64,000 nucleotides of DNA from Hanleya hanleyi (lineage: Eukaryota > Mollusca > Polyplacophora > Lepidopleurida > Hanleyidae), in contig JAVTVY010051708.1 in assembly GCA_036873755.1 (NCBI GenBank), forward strand, positions 1-64,000, written 5' to 3'. The translations under genes were made by a program, and so were the position numbers. Positions 55,759-64,000 of this stretch are shown here, in pieces. Each line of letters starts with the position of its first letter. The first letter of the stretch is position 1. The notes beneath the pieces were generated by a model. That model was not told where the DNA came from. It was given only the letters and a program-made list of their open reading frames with translations, and did not search any database.

Positions 55759-56245
55759 CTTTCCATTCTCCCACTGTATGGAGAAACTGAGGGTTCCCCA
55801 CTTGTCATTCATGCTACGTAAATAGATGGCGATATTGTCGGGGACCCTGTGCATTCCATTGATGCTTCAGGAGGCGGGTAAATGCTATATATTCTCCGGG
55901 AGATGACCGGAGATTGCCGGAAATGACCGGACATTATATTCCCGGACATTGCCGAAGATTCCCGGAAATTATATTCCCGGCCATTCCCGAAGATTTCGAG
56001 ACATTCAAGATGATTCTCACGAAAAGCCGCGTATTTGAAGTCTCGCTGAGATGGGACCGCGTCACCGCGGAAGAATACATCCCCAGGGGTCAATTCCGGT
56101 CACGATACGGACCTATAGTGACCTTGACCTCTCGATCACGTGATCTTGACCTCTTAATCACGTGATCGTCACGTGAAACCACGTGAGCATCACATGACAC
56201 AAAAAAGTAGGTCAATAAGCTAAAAGATCAGCTTGTATTACTACT

Positions 56246-56251
56246 CAAAAA
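56246..56251 (+). repeat. Target-site duplication, right flank of E5 (caaaaa)
   Basis: See 46461-46466; five of six bases match. Confidence 0.6.
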
Positions 56252-57157
56252 TAATAATTTGACCATCAATTTTCAATTTTGTTTTTCGTTTTAGTAATCT
56301 CAGAGTCAGAAATTGAAATTTGACCGTCCATTTTCAATTTTCTTTTCTCATTTTACATCGCGCAAATAGAAAAATCAAATAAAGAATATTGTCTCAACTT
56401 TTTCCCTTTGTTGATTGTACGTTTGACGTATCATTGTTAATTGCGCACACGTAATTTTTCATGACGTCAATTCCAGTACAAGGAGTAGAATAGAAAAGCG
56501 TAAATCGGGTCGTATGGAAGATGTGGGGCTTGAAAGACATACGAGTTTCAATAAGCGAGATGCCAGGCATTCCCTCTTGGGTGGTATAGGCCGACTGGGC
56601 ATGAACACTAACATGGTGGCTCACCAGACCGGTCTGGACAGCTGTTCTCATTGGTTATTGGCATTGAGGCTTTAGCCAATCAAGACAGAGTCTTGGATTT
56701 CCCAGCTCTAAAAATAGATGTTTAACGTGCCATAAAGGCGAACAGCATTCAGGCACACAAGCACTATTGATTATTGTTTTAAAGGAGAAGAAAACATGCT
56801 ACTAATGTGTACACTGAATGAAAGATCTATCTCCCCTATATCCAAAAATGTAAACAAATATTTTTTGCGATTTTTCCACTCAATTAAATCGGCGTTCAAC
56901 CTGCGCATCGTTGTCTCTCAAGCGTGCCGATATTTTGGCTCGGGTCGTCTAAGCGTGTGACGTCACCCGGGACTCGCCACTCTTTAGCCGGGAAGGCGAA
57001 AATATAATTACATAGCATGTAGATATATATTACAAACCAAGCCTTTCTTACATTGGCATGATTATAAGTTGACCGGAATAGGAACCGAACGTCGTGATAT
57101 GACAAAAATAATTTGAAAGACTAATAAACTCACGCCAATTTATTGCATCGGCCTCAC
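56252..57157. other. Host interval between E5 and the THAP exon
   Basis: Starts with the remainder of the AT-rich host tandem repeat (to about 56345). No gene recognised. The frame at 56896-57105 (minus) has no THAP-like Cys/His continuation and is not called. Confidence 0.5.
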
Positions 57158-57360
57158 TGTGCAAAAGTTCTTTTCTGATGCGTTTGGAGTAAATCCTGCC
57201 GACCGACGTTATGCACCCACTGTTTCAGTACATCTGGTTTCAACATTGGGAACCGATGAAATGTCACGGTCTTGGAAAGGTGTGGATTTCCAGTTCTGTT
57301 AGAACAGCCAAACGCCACACACTGCGGAATGATGCCCGTGTATTTGCGGAATATTGCCAC
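57158..57360 (-). CDS. THAP-domain protein, first exon
   Basis: ATG at 57360; the exon ends at donor CACA|GTGAGG (57152-57157). The sequence has the first half of a THAP zinc finger: CVAFGCSNRTG (the C-x4-C pair, at residues 14 and 19), VTFHRFP (the AVPTIF/FHRFP-type strand) and W43 in LKQWVHNVGR. The closing Cys-x2-His must lie in the next exon, which I could not find. THAP domains bind DNA; many come from P-element-like transposases, others are host regulators. A CRE (tgacgtca) lies about 100 nt upstream at 57461-57468, as expected for a promoter. Confidence 0.7.
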
Positions 57361-57540
57361 AATATCACTATCGAATTATAACAATATACAAAATACAAAC
57401 CTGCAGTCCCGAGAGCTTCTCATACTTTAACGTACAGAGCGGAAGTGAGTATGAGCCCGGCTGACGTCACGCAGCGATACGCACAATATGATTTCGGCAT
57501 TTCTGATTGGTTAAAATAGACGCAAGCTCTTGTTTTGTTT

Positions 57541-58101
57541 TAAATTTATTTATTGTACCATAAATGTACAAGGGATTGGGGTCAAGTTCTAGGCAACTTA
57601 TTCACCCCTCTCCCTACAACTGAATATAGATACATAAGTTTGAATAATTCTTAAATAATGGAAATGCAAAAGAAAGTGATATACATAAGTATAGGAAAGT
57701 ATTAATGTCAATCTTTTACGGAGATAACAGGTGGTGTATCGTGCACACAATGAGGAATAGGTGTAGCAGCTGTATACATATATATAAATATGGAATAATG
57801 TCGCGCTCTGTGTGGAAGCTACGTCGAGCAATACCGCAGCGAATGAGGAGACATGTTAGGTCGCTTTTGGTGGTTAGTCGAATCTTTTGCTATCTTTTAT
57901 AAATTTCTGTACTTTTTTGAATATGTCAATGTTTGTCTTACACAGAAATGTTTTGTTACCCCAAAGTAGATCGCCAAGACAATAATAATAATCCCTTATG
58001 TTATCATATAGAGGACAAAACAAGAAGAAATGTTCGACATCCACTCGCGGTTCCCGACAGCTACTTCTCGCTGTATTGGATAAGTTCCTTCTAAACAGGT
58101 C
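57541..58101 (-). mobile_element. LINE 3' fragment interrupted by E6
   Basis: Minus-strand frame 58095-57874 has the C-terminal Cys/His motif of non-LTR reverse transcriptases (CREPRVDVEHFFLFCPLY), then a 3' UTR to an A-rich end near 57541. The upstream part is cut at 58101 by the left end of E6; the rest would lie beyond the window. Confidence 0.7.
58096..58101 (+). repeat. Candidate 6-bp target-site duplication of E6 (caggtc)
   Basis: Precedes AGTAGTATATAGC at 58102. The partner lies outside the window. Confidence 0.5.
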
Positions 58102-58129
58102 AGTAGTATATAGCAAGCGTTAACCCTCC

Positions 58130-58186
58130 CATTGACCTTTGACCTGAGAAATTTGCATATCACGTGACAGAGGTCAAAGGTCAATG
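58130..58186 (+). promoter_or_regulatory. Inverted DR1 sites round an octamer and an E-box, near the E6 end
   Basis: cattgacctttgacct (58130-58145) is perfectly inverted at 58171-58186. The 25-bp spacer has ATTTGCAT and CACGTGA. It lies 29 bp inside the terminus. Confidence 0.6.
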
Positions 58187-58639
58187 AGTGCACTTGAGTT
58201 GACCTGTATCCTTTCATCTCGTCTTTGACCTTGGATCATGTTTAGACATGTTAGGGTTGGGATTTTTCCATCACGTGCGCATGTGTATGACGTCACTTCC
58301 GGTCTGGGTGAATGGGGCGTGACCTGTGAACATGACAGGACATGTACTGACCTGTCTGTAGGGTTTTCCCCTACAATTTTGTTCACCGTCGTGTTTTTTT
58401 CGGTGAGGTGCGAAGGGTACGTCCGTGTCTTTTCGGTGAGGTCCGTGGGAACATGATGGACCATGTACTGACCTGTCTGTGGGGTTTTTCCCGCCAGAAT
58501 TTCGCTGTCGTCTGCTTGGGGCTGTCACGTGCCGAACACCTGGCTCCCCGAATTGTGACTTGTATTTGGGGTTTTTCCATCACGGGGAGATCACGTGATA
58601 GTTCAAGGTTATACTGAGGGTGCATGTAAAATTTCTTTA

Positions 58640-59040
58640 GATATAAAATACGGAACAGGGACTTTACCCTAGAATATACTCCTATCGACTCTATTCCAAA
58701 TGCCTAATATCGGGCCCTGGCTTATCGGGGCCTGCTGAGAGAGGTAGGGTGGGGAGTGGGTGCATGTAAATTTAGTATTTGTCCCAAAAATATAAAAAGC
58801 GGAACACGGACTTTACTCTACAATAGGGGAAAACTCCTGTCAACCCTATCTCAAAAAGCTAATATCGGCCCCCTGGCTTATCGGGGCCTGCTGAGAGAGG
58901 TAGGGTGGGGAGTGGGTGCATGTAAAATGAGGATTTGTCCCGAAAATATTAAAAGCGGAACACAGACTTTACCACTACAATAGGGGAAAACTCCTATCAA
59001 CCCTGTGCCAAAGGGCGAATATCGGTCCCTGGCTTATCGG
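58640..59040 (-). repeat. Three ~165-bp units (agcggaacac type)
   Basis: Each has gcggaacaSRGACTTTACC, an aaactcctatc block, gcttatcggggcctgctgag and gagtgggtgcatgtaaa. Inverted relatives are at 25316-25620, and single units at 28975, 29550 and 60360. Confidence 0.85.
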
Positions 59041-59049
59041 TCTGCCTAT

Positions 59050-59388
59050 CAATTACAAGCGTCTAGTCCGTCATTCATAATCCAGCCGTCGTCCATTAGA
59101 GAATATCCGCGTCCATAATCCAAAGACCTATTCCATATTCTATATAACAGTATTAGCACCAAATTCAAAAAGACAATCATAGTATACATAAACATAGGCT
59201 TGTTTCCTGCAAGAGAGAAGCGGTCAACAGTTTTCAATGATGCCGGCAAGACATCATGATGTTCCAAAAATATCAAATCCGTATCGCTGATCAGTATTCT
59301 TAATCCATAATATTCGTTGTAAAGTCGTCATCTAAAGAATGATGTATCTCAGTCACGCTTTGATTGTGACTGTTCATATGAGTACCAT
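59050..59388 (-). repeat. R segment, copy 3
   Basis: Near-identical to 40283-40619, including the open minus-strand frame. Confidence 0.65.
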
Positions 59389-59453
59389 GAGGATCTTGAA
59401 GTACATGGGTTCATACGGCCCCTAGCCCCGGGTTAAGCGGAATTAGACACAAG

Positions 59454-60357
59454 TTACGAAACGTAGCGCCATAGATCTTGCACGCTACGTTCGTATTTTG
59501 CTATCAGCATGCGATATGTATCGCCAAATTTGAGAAACTTTGAGTGGAGGCGCTTGATGGAATAGCCCTGTTTTATAAGTTTCTGCAACAATGTTTTGTG
59601 ACGTTGATTAAAATCATCACATTTAACACAGGATCTAGCAAATGCTACTAAGCGAGATATGTATACGCCATATGCAGGTCCCACTGGAATATTACTATCC
59701 AGAAAGGGATAGTTTACGATGTCGAAATTGTAATCATCTCTTTTGTCATAAAGTCGACGAGAGAATGCCCGCTTCATTTTTATGGAGATAGAGATCTAAA
59801 TAAGATGTGCCTGTAGGGCTATCTGTAGTTTCCTTCAAATCCAGTGAAGGTGGATATATATCCTTCACTGCGTCATTTATATAGCGATTATCCACAGCGA
59901 GAAGATCGTCTATATAGCGTTTGGTGAATGAGAAGGAACGGGCTTTGAATGGATCGGTTTTTGAAAGCGCCTGCATATAGTCATATTCATAAGAGAACAG
60001 ATACAGGTCAGCCAACAGGGGTGCACAATTAGTACCCATTGGAATACCTATATGCTGCTGATATATTGTGTTGCCAAATTTCACATAGGTATTTTTAATG
60101 AGAAATTCAAGCAACTCTATAAACAAAGAAACATCCCATGAATGATATCTCTTGTATGTAGTCGAGCTAAAGAATGCTTTATGGCTTCCGACATTAATAT
60201 ATCTACGATCAATTTTCTTGAATACAGATACTATTAATGAACGTATACGGTCAATAAGGTCCTGATGAGGGATTGTAGTATAGAGAGTCGAGAAATCCCA
60301 TGTAGATACATGTCTGTACGGTATGTGACCTTTAGCATCAAGTTCTTCCGTAAGACA
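59454..60357 (-). pseudogene. Reverse-transcriptase fragment (Penelope-like, tentative), frameshifted
   Basis: From about 60357 down to 59746 the minus strand encodes an RT core: TWDFSTLYTTIPH, IGIPMGTNCAPLLADLYL and the catalytic RYIDD (59905-59916), then SYLDLYL. After a frame change near 59760 the family's C-terminal part follows (LYDKRDDYNFDIVNYPF, PAYGVYISRLV) to the stop at 59454. YIDD with GIPMGT fits Penelope-like or related RTs rather than LTR or LINE RTs; the clade needs a tree. Both edges abut E6 repeat units, so it inserted into E6 or was carried along. Confidence 0.65.
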
Positions 60358-60699
60358 TTTTGGGGTGCATGTAAAATGCGGATTTGTCTCCGAAAATATA
60401 AAAAGCGGAACAGGGACTTTACCTCTACAATAGGGGTTTGTATTATACAATATACGGGAAAATGCCTGGATGGGGTATGGGGGGTGGTAATTTTGTTTGT
60501 GAGTGGGATCCGACTGGACTAATGTATCGTCCGTTTTCATGATTTTGCGCTGGCCGTAGTATAGAAAGGAGGCTTTCTGGGGATTCGTGGAGGTTTGTTG
60601 AGTGATTGAGGGCCCATACCTGGTAAAATGGACCGTGTGGGGTATCAGTTTTACATCCGGGTCCTCATCTTACATTTAGGAGTAGTATAGAAAGCAACA

Positions 60700-60850
60700 A
60701 TTTTGGGGCCCCGAGCTCCGAGCTCCTGCCTGCCTCATCCCCGAGCTCCGAGCTCCCGACTACTCCATCCCCGAGCTCCGAGCTCCCGTCGTTATGCCTT
60801 AACGCCCGTCGTTACGCCTTAACGCTCTATCATAACGCCTTGACGCCATG
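60700..60850 (+). repeat. Short tandem repeats: gagctccgagctccc and cgttacgccttaacgcc
   Basis: Three ~33-bp units with ccgagctccgagctcc, then an 11-22 bp aacgcccgtcgttacgcctt repeat. The second type returns at 61810-62045, upstream of the family B gene. Confidence 0.8.
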
Positions 60851-60924
60851 ATATACACAGATGAAAGAAAAACAACAACAACAAGGGTGAGAGATGAGAG
60901 AACAACAACAACATGTCTTTTTTC

Positions 60925-61010
60925 ATACGGTTTATTCTCCCATCCAGTACATCATACCCACGCTGGGGGAGCCGCGTTGGGTATGTTTACAATTCAAAAA
61001 TACTCTTGTC
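60925..61010 (-). terminator. Shared 3' cassette, copy 10 (AATAAA at 60931-60936)
   Basis: Minus strand: catacccaacgcggctcccc, cagcgtgggtatgatgtact, then gggagaataaaccg. Hairpin arms acccaacgc/gcgtgggt are intact. Ends the family B gene at 61145. Confidence 0.75.
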
Positions 61011-61144
61011 CAATCAGAGGCCGCCATTTGGCGATGTATCAGTTATATTCGTTCTTGCCCGTTACTGCGTTATATGTATTCTCGGCTGCTCTTGTCCGAT
61101 CAGAAGTCGCCGTTTCAGAAACTTTCATCTTTGCTCTGTGTGAC

Positions 61145-61754
61145 CTAATCGGGCAGGCCTGGATATTGTTCGGGCAGCATGTCCTGAAAGAGTTGTTTGC
61201 ACATCCTGATCGCATTTTCCAGGGTCTCAGTGGGTGGTAGCCCCATATCCTCTTCCAAGTGACGCTTGGTCTTCATGATGGACCTGTGCGTGGGGTCGCC
61301 TTTCATTTCAAGCGGTAGTAAGGTGTACTGTTCATAGATCGCCATGGCTGTTTTCCTGATGCAGGGGCGCATTTGGGTGTACGCCTGTTGTAAGTTATCC
61401 TGTCCGGCGTTCACGATCGCTGCAGCATGAGTATTGATAGCTGCTGTCACAATACGATCCCAGAAGGAAGATTCTGCCTCGCTTTCCTGGTATGTAGGCT
61501 GACTATCCGTATCAGTCAAGTATGTAGGTCAAGCTCTCCGTATCAGTATATAGACTCTCAGCAATCTCACTTTCCTGGGATGTAGGCTGACTATCTGAGG
61601 TCAAGCTCTCCTTATCAGTAGATAGACTCTCATCAATTTCTGTATCGGCTTCTTGTGCCTCGTAGTCTTCAATCCCATGTATATTTTTCTCGTGTCGCAT
61701 CATATCGTAACGTCTGGTGAACGTGCGTTGGCACTCAGAGCAAGTATAAGCCAT
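61145..61754 (-). pseudogene. Family B gene with one frameshift (E6 copy)
   Basis: Starts MAYTCSECQRTF at 61754 (an in-frame upstream ATG at 61796 is also open). One C2H2 finger (TCSECQRTFTRRYDM ... KNIH), then an acidic linker containing duplicated SLSTDTESLT-type repeats. The frame changes near 61515 within those repeats. The helical C-terminal domain (FWDRIVTAAINTHAAAI ... MAIYEQYTLLPLEMKGD ... MLPEQYPGL) is intact to the stop at 61145. A TATA (ctataaag, 61801-61808 minus) is in place. Slippage in the linker repeat is the likely cause of the break. Confidence 0.7.
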
Positions 61755-61809
61755 ATTGATGGTTGAACGTCGACGGTGCATGTTATGGCAATACACTTGC
61801 CTTTATAGA

Positions 61810-62043
61810 CAGTAACGCCCGTCAACGCTTAGCTTAACGCTTCAACGCCCTGGTGAACTAGCTCAGAAGCCCTGATGTTCATGGAATTGCCACCAATACA
61901 TCGAAATGCAGTGACGCCCGTCAACGCCCGTCGTTACGCCTTAACGCCCGTCTCAACGCCCTTCAACATCCGTCTTCACGCCTTAACGCCCGTCTCAATA
62001 CCTTAACGCCCTATCTTTACGCCTTAACGCCCGTCTCAGCGCC
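61810..62043 (+). repeat. aacgcccgtc(tcaacg/gttacg) short tandem repeat
   Basis: Imperfect 11- to 24-bp units (ttaacgcccgtctcaacgcc). It is reminiscent of the cgcccgcaaa minisatellite beside the family B genes of E4 in position, not in sequence. Confidence 0.75.
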
Positions 62044-63208
62044 TTAAGGATAGCTATCCCCTTAGAGGCAGTTTTTGCACCCCCATGACAATTTGTCGTC
62101 TGTATCAATAAATATGCAAGATAACCAGAATAAACTATATATTTTATGAAAGCGTATATCGTAGGGATTCCAACTATACGATTTGTATAACTGACGCTGC
62201 TACTGTGTAGAAAATATTCCAATTTTATAAAATTAAAATGAAAACAATAGCGTCCATTTTTCAATTGAAATTTCATGAAAACTGTTGGTCTTGTTTCAAC
62301 TGTGATGGTATACCTTGGTAGGAGACAATTCGAACTAGTAAACTTTATCTCATTTTTATTAATTTTTGCCTTTTTTGGTTTTTATAACTATTTTACCAAA
62401 ATAAATTGAAAAAAAATGTACCTTTTTACGGTCGTTTCTCTTAAAAGTTGGATAATTAAAAAACGAAGCCGAACTTACAAAAAGTGAGATAAAATTTTCT
62501 AGATCACCTTATAAGTAACAAGCATGTCAAATTTCAAAAGCGTAGCATGGATACTTTTCAAGAAATAAACGTTTGAATTTCGGATTTTGTACAAAAATGA
62601 AAGGCTAGAAATCGGGCAAAATGTGTCCAGCTATACATCTGATGAATTAATCGCTATTTTTTGCTTGAATTCTATTGTCAAATACATTTTTAATCTGTCT
62701 AATGGGACCTACTCGAATTCCTGTTTATTCTGGATAACTATTACACTAAGTTTTTTTCATCAAGTCGGTTTAAAGTCCAATTTAAACTTAAAAAACCTGC
62801 TAAAACTTGTTCCCACCTGTGTGGATTACTTCACGGCGGGTGTCTGAGTGAAGTGTCACTGTCATAATTAGAAACAAAAATAAGGATGTTTGCATGGTTT
62901 TGATGAGAAGGGGGTACATTAATGTAAATAGGTAGGACTAATAGATAATTAGCTTACCATAATACTGTGGAAATGAGTTTTGGAAAGGGAAATTTAACAG
63001 ACAAAAGTAATAGTAGTCAAGCTAAGTCAATCTGTTTAATTGATCCTGGGCCTCGGAAACTAAATTTTTAATCCTAATATTAAAGAACTTCTATTTATAA
63101 TTTCTATTTCATTTTTTCACCAAATGTTAGAGGAAATAGTGAATATTTGAATGAAGAAATAAAAAAAAATGACCAATTTTGACCCTCTAAGGGGATAGCG
63201 ATCCTTAA
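62044..63208. mobile_element. 1.16-kb DNA transposon with TTAA duplication and ~21-bp TIRs
   Basis: TTAA (62044-62047) GGATAGCTATCCCCTTAGAGG ... inverted GGATCGCTATCCCCTTAGAGG, TTAA (63205-63208). TTAA target duplication points to a piggyBac-type mechanism. No transposase frame is present (interior AT-rich; the frame at 62587-62847 has no motif), so it is non-autonomous. It inserted into E6 between the family B and family C genes. Confidence 0.75.
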
Positions 63209-63263
63209 CGAGCGATAAAGGGCTTTTGGAGGCCGATTAACCTTTGAACTCTGAGTGCACTTT

Positions 63264-63312
63264 CGGTCACGTGACTGGAAGTGACCTTTGACCAGGTGAC
63301 CGGAAGTGACCA
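63264..63312 (+). promoter_or_regulatory. Composite E-box/ETS/nuclear-receptor module, second occurrence
   Basis: cggtcacgtgactggaagtg, acctttgacc, aggtgaccggaagtgacc. Comparable to 40715-40785. Confidence 0.45.
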
Positions 63313-63653
63313 ACCCGGATGTACCCGGATGTAAAAGTCCCTGGATGAAAAAGTGCCCGGATGTTCAATTCACTTCGCCCACTGGAAAATCTCCTCTCTC
63401 TCCTCGTGCAAAGATCACACGGGGCCAAGGGTACACATTCATGGCAGGTCAGGGATCGCTGGCGATGGTAGCGGAGATCTCCGCGCTCTCCCCTGGTTGG
63501 GCTGTAACCAACACTGAAGAAATCATCTATCATTTCCATAGTTATGGGCGGGTATCGTTTGGTAACTCGTTTGGGGAGTCGAGCGGGGACCGGCACCTTT
63601 TCGTCAATCTTCAACGATTGCTCGTCTGCCTTGGAATTGACTGGCTTTTCCAT
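63267..63653 (-). pseudogene. Family C copy 2 (E6), frameshifted near the end
   Basis: The first ~80 residues match the 6470 copy (SKAD-Q-LKID, LPKRVTKRYPPITMEMIDDFFS, CHECVPLAPCDLC). One extra base in a ga-repeat (agagagagg, near 63395) shifts the frame just before the family's usual end, and the frame then runs on to 63267. The promoter TATAAATA (63709-63716, minus) and 5' UTR are conserved. The Cys motif is CHEC ... CDLC here and CLTC ... CDLC in the other copy, so two CxxC-like pairs are kept in register. Confidence 0.6.
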
Positions 63654-63708
63654 TTGATCGGGCCCCGTACAGGTTGTGAGAAATGTACATCTAACATGCG
63701 TGTTTCCG

Positions 63709-63716
63709 TATTTATA
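63709..63716 (-). promoter_or_regulatory. TATA box of family C copy 2 (TATAAATA)
   Basis: 56 nt upstream of the ATG at 63653, with flanking bases identical to 6400-6425. Confidence 0.7.
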
Positions 63717-63724
63717 GTTAGAGG

Positions 63725-64000
63725 GGAGGTGACCGTCCTAGCGACCAATCAGAAGCCATCATTTCAGAATACCACCACACACTACTGTGACGGAAATTTA
63801 TCTGAAATAATATTTCTATGAGTAGGGCGAAAATTTATCTGAGATAATTTTTCTGTCATAATTAATTCTTGGTCGAGTATCAACTATTCAGATATTACGG
63901 AAAGTACTGTTGTTATAAGGTGTTGTTTGTTATATATCAGACACGATCAGCTGATATATGTAAACAAATGGATCTATATTTAGACCCTCGCGTGCAGTGC
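63725..64000. other. E6 interior at the window edge
   Basis: A CCAAT-type box (ccaatcagaagcc, 63748) upstream of family C copy 2, then AT-rich DNA with nothing recognisable. Confidence 0.5.

Larger units (their letters stand above)
46467..56245 (+). mobile_element. E5: 9.8-kb element built round a palindrome with two family A genes
   Basis: Starts AGTAGTAAATGG and ends ATTACTACT. The host tandem repeat is continuous across the empty site. Order inside: tRNA-like unit, unique DNA, array (minus), SINE insertion, family A gene (minus), palindrome centre near 50750, family A gene (plus), array (plus), tRNA-like unit, right end. Only the outermost 8 bp of the two ends match, so ~430 bp of the left TIR seems to have been lost, compared with 55860-56245. 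Confidence 0.7.
58102..64000 (+). mobile_element. E6: element with AGTAGTATATAG left end (continues past the window)
   Basis: The end agtagtatatagcaagcg matches the E3 end (agtagtatatagtccgc) and the E1 end. It contains a segment shared with E1 (58270-58540), ~170-bp units of the agcggaacac type, R segment copy 3, an RT fragment, a family B gene, a TTAA transposon and a family C gene. Confidence 0.65.

Noticed and set aside
56202..56251. A 40-bp 'mini-element' flanked by caaaaa at 56202-56208 and 56246-56251
   Set aside because: caaaaa is a low-complexity 6-mer; the larger E5 boundary is supported by the interrupted host repeat.

Overview
The window looks like a segment of a metazoan nuclear genome, probably a marine invertebrate. 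It has split host exons (a C-type lectin-like exon, a THAP-type exon, a probable P2X7-like exon), RNase H-type non-LTR retrotransposons, a tRNA-derived SINE and a tRNA-Leu gene. No phylum can be fixed by eye. Most of the sequence is mobile-element DNA and genuine host coding sequence is sparse.

The main result is a family of elements whose ends read AGTAGT...ACTACT and which are flanked by 6-bp direct repeats, the hallmarks of Polinton/Maverick-type elements. Four copies have both ends in view: E2 (4864-11703, flanks atttta), E3 (28630-44157, flanks tacgga), E4 (31737-38094, flanks gtaagc, nested in E3) and E5 (46467-56245, flanks ccaaaa/caaaaa). E1 is seen by its right end (4086), E7 by its right end (26659) and E6 by its left end (58102, inside a LINE). 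E1 carries adintovirus/Polinton-like structural genes: a basic minor protein, a broken double-jelly-roll-type capsid gene and an adenain-like protease. E2 to E7 show none of the core Polinton genes. They carry small TATA-driven genes of three recurring families: A, three C2H2 fingers plus a conserved domain of about 135 residues; B, one C2H2 finger, an acidic linker and a helical domain of about 110 residues; C, a 93-residue Cys-rich protein. Most end in the same conserved 3' cassette (inverted repeat, then AATAAA). The terminal regions hold arrays of ~165-bp repeats, each with a palindromic TGCGCATGCGCA (NRF1-type) site and often TGACGTCA (CRE). E4 is an almost perfect 6.4-kb palindrome with two intact, outward-facing family B genes. 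E5 is built round a similar palindrome with two outward-facing, broken family A genes.

Layout: 1-4086 E1 right part; 4093-4857 plain sequence; 4864-11703 E2; 11710-13704 plain; 13714-19962 two 5'-truncated RT/RNase H LINEs in tandem sharing one 9-bp target repeat; 20670-20814 possible host first exon; 21808-21984 C-type lectin-like exon; 23758-26659 E7 remnant; 26666-28623 plain with a duplicated repeat; 28630-44157 E3 with nested E4, splitting a P2X7-like exon; 44755-45437 LINE tail; 45470-46050 palindromic minisatellite; 46467-56245 E5; 57158-57360 THAP exon; 57541-58101 LINE tail interrupted by E6; 58102-64000 E6 with an RT fragment, a family B gene, a 1.16-kb TTAA-flanked transposon and a family C gene. 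My reading is a virus-like Polinton (E1) and a crowd of non-autonomous relatives that share its ends and spread small zinc-finger genes. That functional link is inference.
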